Source of the DNA: Candidatus Gallibacteroides avistercoris
Lineage (GTDB): Bacteria; Bacteroidota; Bacteroidia; Bacteroidales; CHK158-818
Direction of reading: 5' to 3'
Assembly: GCA_018714665.1 (NCBI GenBank)
Contig: DVNA01000089.1
Coordinates: 1 to 11,281 of the forward strand
DNA: 11,281 nucleotides
Shown here: piece after piece, positions 7,355 through 11,281 of the stretch
Layout of the letters: every line of letters begins with the position of its first letter
Numbering within the stretch: position 1 is the first letter of the stretch
The notes under the pieces: model-generated
The model's database searches: none
Seen by the model: the letters and a program-made list of their open reading frames with translations, nothing else
Told to the model about the DNA's origin: nothing
Made by a program: the position numbers and the translations under genes

Positions 7355-8725
7355 TTATCTGTTTTGCGGTTGATCAATGGAGAATCCCAATCGTTTAAGC
7401 CCATGTTGTATTTCTGGACAGCTCATAAATAGATTCCAAATCAATCCGCTCCGGAAATTCTCTATCATTGGAGCAATTGTACATTGGTCAATGGCCAAAT
7501 ACCTTTTTGGAAACCAGTTGTCTTGTAAACTGAATCCGTCATAAAATCCGTATTTCCCCCAAATAGAGTCGCCTAACTGATAATAAAAATAGTTTAATGC
7601 CGCCAATGATTCTTGGGGGGTATAGGGGATACTGGACAGGGCGGCAGTAGGGGTAATTACGCCACAATCGTCGCGGAATGGGGCGTGAGCTTTGTAGCCA
7701 TTGGTAGAGTATCCGGCTGTCAGCCCCCAGCAATTTTTGCCATATCCGGCAAAACCTTCCGGATTGTCCACGCAGTAACGGTAATTGCTCAATGCGTGGT
7801 TCCGGGTTACCAACCGATAGTCGGCATATTGGTCGTGTAAGATCATTGGGTTTAAGCAAAGATATGAGTAGTGTGCCCAGAACAAGGGGCCACCGCTGTT
7901 TTCAGCCCCGTTGTGTTTCAATATCAGCGGAAGGCCATATACGCACGAGTCACTTTTGATAAGCCCTTTCCGTGCCCAACCGTTGTGGTAGGCAGAGGCC
8001 GGTATCGGGTGTGTGGGAGAGGAGGCTCCCAGTATGTATGTGATCAGGCATTCGTTGTACCCTTCGAGCGGGAAATTCATCTCCCATTCGTATTGGGGCG
8101 ACCAGTGCCAAAAAAGCACATCTTGTCCGTTCAGGTACCAGTCCCATTCCATTTCTCTCCAAAGTGTGTCTATGCGGCTTGCCAACAGTTTTTCGGCAGG
8201 AGACCCCTCTTTGAAATATTGTCGGGCACAGAGTAACCCCTGTATTAAAAAGGCACTTTCAACCAAATCACCTCCGTTGTCTTTTTGCCCAAAAGGCTTC
8301 ACCCTACCTGTCGGTCCATCTAACCAGTGAGGCCATACGCCATGAAAACGGTCGGCCTTAGCCAGGTAGTTGACAATTTTTTCAAACCGGGCCACCCCTT
8401 CATCTCGGGGAATAAAGCCTCGGTCGATACCGACCAAAAGACCACAAATGCCAAATCCACTTCCTCCCGTAGTAACGGTGGACGAGTCATTACTGGGGAT
8501 GTCTATGTGAATCCGTTCGCGGGCCAATCCGGAATGAGGTTCGGCTCCTTCCCACATATAATTCAGGTGATGTTTTTGTATAAAATCTAGAAAGGCTTCT
8601 TCCGAGGTAAATTTCATAGGACGAGTATTTCCTGTTGTATCTTGAAACGTCTCTCTTGAATGGGAAGAATTACAGCCCGAAAGAAAAACCAGAAAACAAA
8701 ATAGGATAATGGTATTATGGTACAT
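7355..8725 (-). CDS. Glycoamylase-fold glycoside hydrolase lipoprotein, GH144-like (putative beta-1,2-glucanase)
   Basis: A 456-residue secreted lipoprotein: the signal ends in LSGC with the lipidation cysteine at 18, followed by NSSH, without an acidic stretch suggesting surface export. The mature part is an all-alpha (alpha/alpha)6-type enzyme of the glycoamylase (PF10091-like) family. Conserved landmarks are TTGGSGFGICGLLVG (85-99), GVWPHWLDGPTGR (129-141), DNGGDLVE (149-156), FPLEGYNECLITYILGASSP (218-237), GLTAGYS (334-340) and the C-terminal IDQCTIAPMIENFRSGLIW (412-430). The aspartates of DNGGD (149 and 153) and a glutamate of the EGYNE segment (221 or 225) are at places I recall as catalytic in GH144 endo-beta-1,2-glucanases. 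That suggests hydrolysis of beta-1,2-glucan or a related glycan, but substrate is an inference. It follows the exonuclease gene by 7 nt. No SusC/SusD partners are in view. Confidence 0.85.
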   Translation of the reverse strand: MYHNTIILFCFLVFLSGCNSSHSRETFQDTTGNTRPMKFTSEEAFLDFIQKHHLNYMWEGAEPHSGLARERIHIDIPSNDSSTVTTGGSGFGICGLLVGIDRGFIPRDEGVARFEKIVNYLAKADRFHGVWPHWLDGPTGRVKPFGQKDNGGDLVESAFLIQGLLCARQYFKEGSPAEKLLASRIDTLWREMEWDWYLNGQDVLFWHWSPQYEWEMNFPLEGYNECLITYILGASSPTHPIPASAYHNGWARKGLIKSDSCVYGLPLILKHNGAENSGGPLFWAHYSYLCLNPMILHDQYADYRLVTRNHALSNYRYCVDNPEGFAGYGKNCWGLTAGYSTNGYKAHAPFRDDCGVITPTAALSSIPYTPQESLAALNYFYYQLGDSIWGKYGFYDGFSLQDNWFPKRYLAIDQCTIAPMIENFRSGLIWNLFMSCPEIQHGLKRLGFSIDQPQNR

Positions 8726-8732
8726 AATGTAT

Positions 8733-9281
8733 TTATTTTAGATGAATAAATTTTTGATAAAGTGATTGGGGAGAATCAGCCTCGTTTTCGTCCAGCATAT
8801 GTCTCATAATGTGGGCACAAGCTTCTGCATCGGCCAAAGCATGGTGATGTCTGTCTAGCCTGTATCCACAGAATTGCGAGACAGTGTGTAGCTGATGGTT
8901 CGGTAATTGCGGATATAATCTGCGAGACAAACGATAGGTACAATAGAACGGATAACCCGGATATTTCCATCCGAATGTTTGATGTACCGAGCGCAGGCAG
9001 CTTTCGTCAAATGGGCTGTTGTGGGCAATCAGCGGGATATTTTGTAACCGAGGTTCAAGTATCGGCCATATCTGATCGAAAGTGACGGAATCTTCCGTAT
9101 CCGATTTCGATAGACCATGCACAGCTGTACACCAATAGCTGTAATAATTGGGGACAGGATGTATGAGGCTATAAAACGAGTCGGTTATTTCTCCGTCGTT
9201 TACCCATACAATTCCAACTGAACATACGCTGCTGCGCTGTTTGTTTGCTGTTTCAAAATCGATTGCTGCAAATGTAAGCAT
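8733..9281 (-). CDS. DEDDh-family 3'-5' exonuclease (DnaQ/Pol III epsilon-like)
   Basis: A 182-residue exonuclease domain that would remove nucleotides from 3' ends of DNA or RNA with two metal ions. All five catalytic residues are present: aspartate 8 and glutamate 10 in AAIDFETAN, aspartate 92 in LIAHNSPFDE, and histidine 146 with aspartate 151 in HHALADAEA. It is a stand-alone protein with no polymerase, BRCT or UvrC-like region, so it is not necessarily the replicative proofreader. A longer reading from 9317 adds MYLCLPLTKQII, but the ATG at 9281 is preferred: it puts Exo I motif at the N terminus as usual for the family, and a promoter -7 box lies at 9307-9314, inside the longer reading. 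The gene runs away from the AddB-like nuclease gene and is followed 7 nt later by the glycosidase gene. Confidence 0.9.
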   Translation of the reverse strand: MLTFAAIDFETANKQRSSVCSVGIVWVNDGEITDSFYSLIHPVPNYYSYWCTAVHGLSKSDTEDSVTFDQIWPILEPRLQNIPLIAHNSPFDESCLRSVHQTFGWKYPGYPFYCTYRLSRRLYPQLPNHQLHTVSQFCGYRLDRHHHALADAEACAHIMRHMLDENEADSPQSLYQKFIHLK

Positions 9282-9306
9282 AATGATCTGTTTGGTTAAC
9301 GGCAGA

Positions 9307-9337
9307 CAAAGATACATTTTTTGAGGGTTTATTTAAA
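9307..9337 (-). promoter_or_regulatory. Promoter of the exonuclease (and probably glycosidase) transcript
   Basis: On the minus strand TATCTTTG (9314-9307) matches the -7 consensus TAnnTTTG, and TTTA (9337-9334) lies 19 bp upstream at the -33 position (three of four bases of TTTG). Transcription would begin near 9300, leaving about 20 nt before the ATG at 9281. A start at 9317 would lie upstream of the transcript, which decides against it. Confidence 0.6.
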
Positions 9338-9383
9338 CATCTCTTTACAATAAAATCTTATTCTTTTATTTTAATTATGGAAA

Positions 9384-9395
9384 AGGAATATTCCT
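9384..9395. promoter_or_regulatory. 12-bp perfect palindrome between divergent genes, candidate operator
   Basis: AGGAATATTCCT reads the same on both strands. It is flanked by TGG (9378-9380) and CCA (9396-9398), an outer pair offset by three A on the left. It lies about midway between the -33 regions of the two divergent promoters (roughly 47 and 81 bp away), so a dimeric regulator bound here could touch both. No regulator gene is visible. Confidence 0.35.
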
Positions 9396-9475
9396 CCACA
9401 TTGATACAGATGGGGACAATCGACTATACTTGTTGAGACACTTCTATAATATAAAAATAACAGCAGGCTTTTTTT

Positions 9476-9506
9476 GTTGAATGTATCGTTTATTCGATTA
9501 ATTTTG
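9476..9506 (+). promoter_or_regulatory. Promoter of the AddB-like gene
   Basis: TAATTTTG (9499-9506) matches the Bacteroidota -7 consensus TAnnTTTG. GTTG (9476-9479) stands 19 bp upstream at -33 and shares TTG with the TTTG consensus. Transcription would start near 9512, about 24 nt before the ATG at 9536. No Shine-Dalgarno sequence is seen in that leader. Confidence 0.65.
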
Positions 9507-9535
9507 TAAACTTGTAACCCTCAATAGAGAATCGT

Positions 9536-11281
9536 ATGACTCCGTTTTTATATAAGGTAGCAGAGACGTTTTATGTGCATTATCGGGAAGATGTATCGCG
9601 TTTGGCATTTGTCTTTTCAAATCGCCGTGCAGGATTGTTTTTTAAAAAATATCTGGCACAGGTAGCGGGGAAACCACTTTTTGTCCCTCGGGTTTATACG
9701 ATCAACGACCTGTTGGTATCGATCTCTTCTTTTCGGTTGGCCGATAAGACGGAAATGCTTTTTTCTATTTACGAATTGTATCAACAACTGAGCCATTCAG
9801 CAGAAAGTTTTGACAAATTTGCTTTTTGGGGAGAGATGTTGTTAAATGACTTCGATGATGTCGATAAATACCTGGTAGATGCCAAGAAACTTTTTACCAA
9901 CATAAAAGAGTTAAAAGAGATAGATGAAAAATTTCTTTATCTGACGCCTGAACAACTGGCAGCTATCAGGCGTTTCTGGGTGCATTTTATGGAGGGTGGA
10001 GACAACGAAAAAAAGAGAAATTTTGCAGCAGTTTGGGAGATTCTGTTTCCGTTGTATTCGGCGTTTAAGGAAAAACTGGCTTCACAAGGGCTTGCTTATG
10101 AAGGGATGATTTTTCGGGAAATAGCAGAAAAAGCGCGTAAAAAGGAGGATTTATTGCTACCGGCTCCTCGGTTGATTTTTGTCGGGTTGAACGTGTTGAC
10201 ATTGGCCGAGGAGACGATATTGAAATATGTAAAAGGGTTGGGAATTGCTGACTTTTACTGGGATTATGCATCGCCTTTTGTTTGCGATCCGGCCAATAAG
10301 GCCTCTTTTTTTGTTGCTCGTAACCGGACATTGTTCCCTTCACAATATGAGATAGAGGAGGAGAATTCGTCCATCCCGGAGATAGAACTGATAGGTCTCC
10401 CTTCATCGGTAGGGCAGGCCAAGCAGGTGTATGATTTATTGGAGAAATGGATGGACGAAGGAGTCATTCCTCATCCAGACAGAGCTATCGATACGGCCGT
10501 CGTTTTGCCCGATGAACATCTGCTGTTACCCGTCTTGCATTCGTTGCCACCGGAGATTGATCCGGTGAATATAACAATGGGTTATTTATTGATGCATACA
10601 CCGGTGTCGGGATTAATCGATCTGCTGTTTGAGTTGCAGAAACAGGTTCGTTTTGTCAAAGGAGAGCCCGCTTTTTATCACCGTACGGTATCGGCATTGT
10701 TGGCTCACCAATATGTCTCACAAGTGAATAAGGACTATACATTGCGGTTATTGCAGGAGATTCGCCGGTATAATAAAATATTTATTCCGTTGTCCGATCT
10801 GTCTGGAACGCCGTTGTTCCGTTGTATCTTTCGGATTGTGGTTACTCCGGATGAAGCATCCAATTATATAATGGAGGTGTTGGAGTCGCTGCAAGCATCC
10901 CTAAAAGAGACGGAAGAGGAATCGAGTGTGTCGGCCCAATCATTCGATAGAGAGTATCTTTATCACTACTATGTATTGGTAAAGCGATTAAAAGAGGTAA
11001 TGGCGCAGCACAGTGTTTCGATGGAACTGAATACTTTTTTCCAGTTGTTGGGAAAGATGGCTGCCGGCGTATCTGTACCGTTTCAGGGAGAGCCGTTGGC
11101 CGGATTACAGGTTATGGGCGTTTTGGAAACACGCTCTCTCGATTTTGACAACCTGATCATCCTTTCCATGAATGAAGGAATATTTCCGCTATCGAAAGCG
11201 GCTAACAGTTTTATTCCCTACAATTTGCGCAAAGGGTTCGGGTTGTCCACTCACGAACACCAGGACAGCATATATGCCTAT
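9536..11281 (+). CDS. AddB-like helicase/PD-(D/E)XK nuclease subunit, C-terminus outside the window
   Basis: An open frame of 582 codons from ATG 9536 to the right edge without a stop. The protein resembles the AddB/RecC-like recombination proteins of Bacteroidota, which with an AddA helicase process double-strand breaks. Visible landmarks are FVFSNRRAGLFFKKYL (25-40), in the place of the Walker A loop but lacking GxGK(T/S), and VPRVYTINDLL downstream. A further landmark is GVLETRSLDFDNLIILSMNEGIFP (528-551), with the G-x-E-x-R-x-L-D-F-D pattern of the last helicase motifs of this family. The middle is helical and of low similarity, as expected. Full-length relatives are roughly 900-1,000 residues, so the C-terminal PD-(D/E)XK nuclease and any Fe-S cysteines lie beyond the edge. 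It has its own promoter at 9476-9506. An AddA-like helicase gene would be expected downstream. Confidence 0.85.
   Translation, partial: MTPFLYKVAETFYVHYREDVSRLAFVFSNRRAGLFFKKYLAQVAGKPLFVPRVYTINDLLVSISSFRLADKTEMLFSIYELYQQLSHSAESFDKFAFWGEMLLNDFDDVDKYLVDAKKLFTNIKELKEIDEKFLYLTPEQLAAIRRFWVHFMEGGDNEKKRNFAAVWEILFPLYSAFKEKLASQGLAYEGMIFREIAEKARKKEDLLLPAPRLIFVGLNVLTLAEETILKYVKGLGIADFYWDYASPFVCDPANKASFFVARNRTLFPSQYEIEEENSSIPEIELIGLPSSVGQAKQVYDLLEKWMDEGVIPHPDRAIDTAVVLPDEHLLLPVLHSLPPEIDPVNITMGYLLMHTPVSGLIDLLFELQKQVRFVKGEPAFYHRTVSALLAHQYVSQVNKDYTLRLLQEIRRYNKIFIPLSDLSGTPLFRCIFRIVVTPDEASNYIMEVLESLQASLKETEEESSVSAQSFDREYLYHYYVLVKRLKEVMAQHSVSMELNTFFQLLGKMAAGVSVPFQGEPLAGLQVMGVLETRSLDFDNLIILSMNEGIFPLSKAANSFIPYNLRKGFGLSTHEHQDSIYAY

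Noticed and set aside
7195..7404. A 69-codon basic reading frame on the minus strand overlapping the end of the glycosidase gene and running into the intergenic region.
   Set aside because: It starts inside the glycosidase in another frame, has no recognisable motif, signal or ribosome site, and its Lys/Asn/Ile/Phe-rich composition is what AT-rich non-coding DNA yields.
10065..10467. Minus-strand reading frames of 67 and 113 codons within the AddB-like gene.
   Set aside because: They lie opposite a continuous 582-codon coding frame with family motifs and show no protein-like pattern.
1..11281. CRISPR arrays, tRNA or rRNA genes, insertion sequences, prophage or integrase signals.
   Set aside because: I looked for regular repeats, cloverleaf-like segments, terminal inverted repeats and transposase motifs and saw none.

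Overview
The window looks like chromosomal DNA from a member of the Bacteroidota, most likely order Bacteroidales. The evidence is: Bacteroides-type promoter elements (TAnnTTTG with a TTG or TTTA-like box 19 bp upstream), little Shine-Dalgarno signal before most starts, lipoprotein versions of an efflux adaptor and a glycosidase, an AddB-like recombination nuclease of the type seen in this phylum, and AT-rich intergenic DNA. I cannot name a genus from the sequence alone.

Positions 1-6994 (minus strand, read right to left) form one compact export operon. Its order is ABC ATPase, a very large ABC-2 permease fused to an extracytoplasmic M1-peptidase-like region and a golvesin/xanthan-lyase-type carbohydrate-binding-like domain, a TolC-family outer-membrane channel, an RND periplasmic adaptor lipoprotein, and the first 12 codons of an RND inner-membrane pump that runs off the left edge. 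Gaps between genes are 8-49 nt. The arrangement places an ATP-driven and a proton-driven exporter beside a single adaptor and a single outer-membrane channel. The permease has lost the HExxH zinc motif of M1 enzymes, so its large domain probably binds rather than cuts.

Positions 6995-7354 are an AT-rich intergenic region. It should hold the promoter of the export operon. It has one plausible -7 element and a striking cluster of TTATC/GATAA pentamers just upstream of it.

Positions 7355-9281 (minus strand) hold a glycoamylase-fold (GH144-like) lipoprotein and, 7 nt upstream of it, a short DEDDh 3'-5' exonuclease. They are probably co-transcribed from a promoter at 9307-9337, which also shows that the exonuclease starts at an internal ATG (9281) and not at the longest possible start.

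Positions 9282-9535 are a divergent regulatory region with a promoter facing each way and a 12-bp perfect palindrome between them. From 9536 on the plus strand, an AddB-like helicase/nuclease subunit is open to the right edge (582 codons visible, its nuclease domain outside the window).

The most unusual content is the three-part permease and the mixed ABC/RND operon. The rest is ordinary Bacteroidales housekeeping and carbohydrate metabolism.
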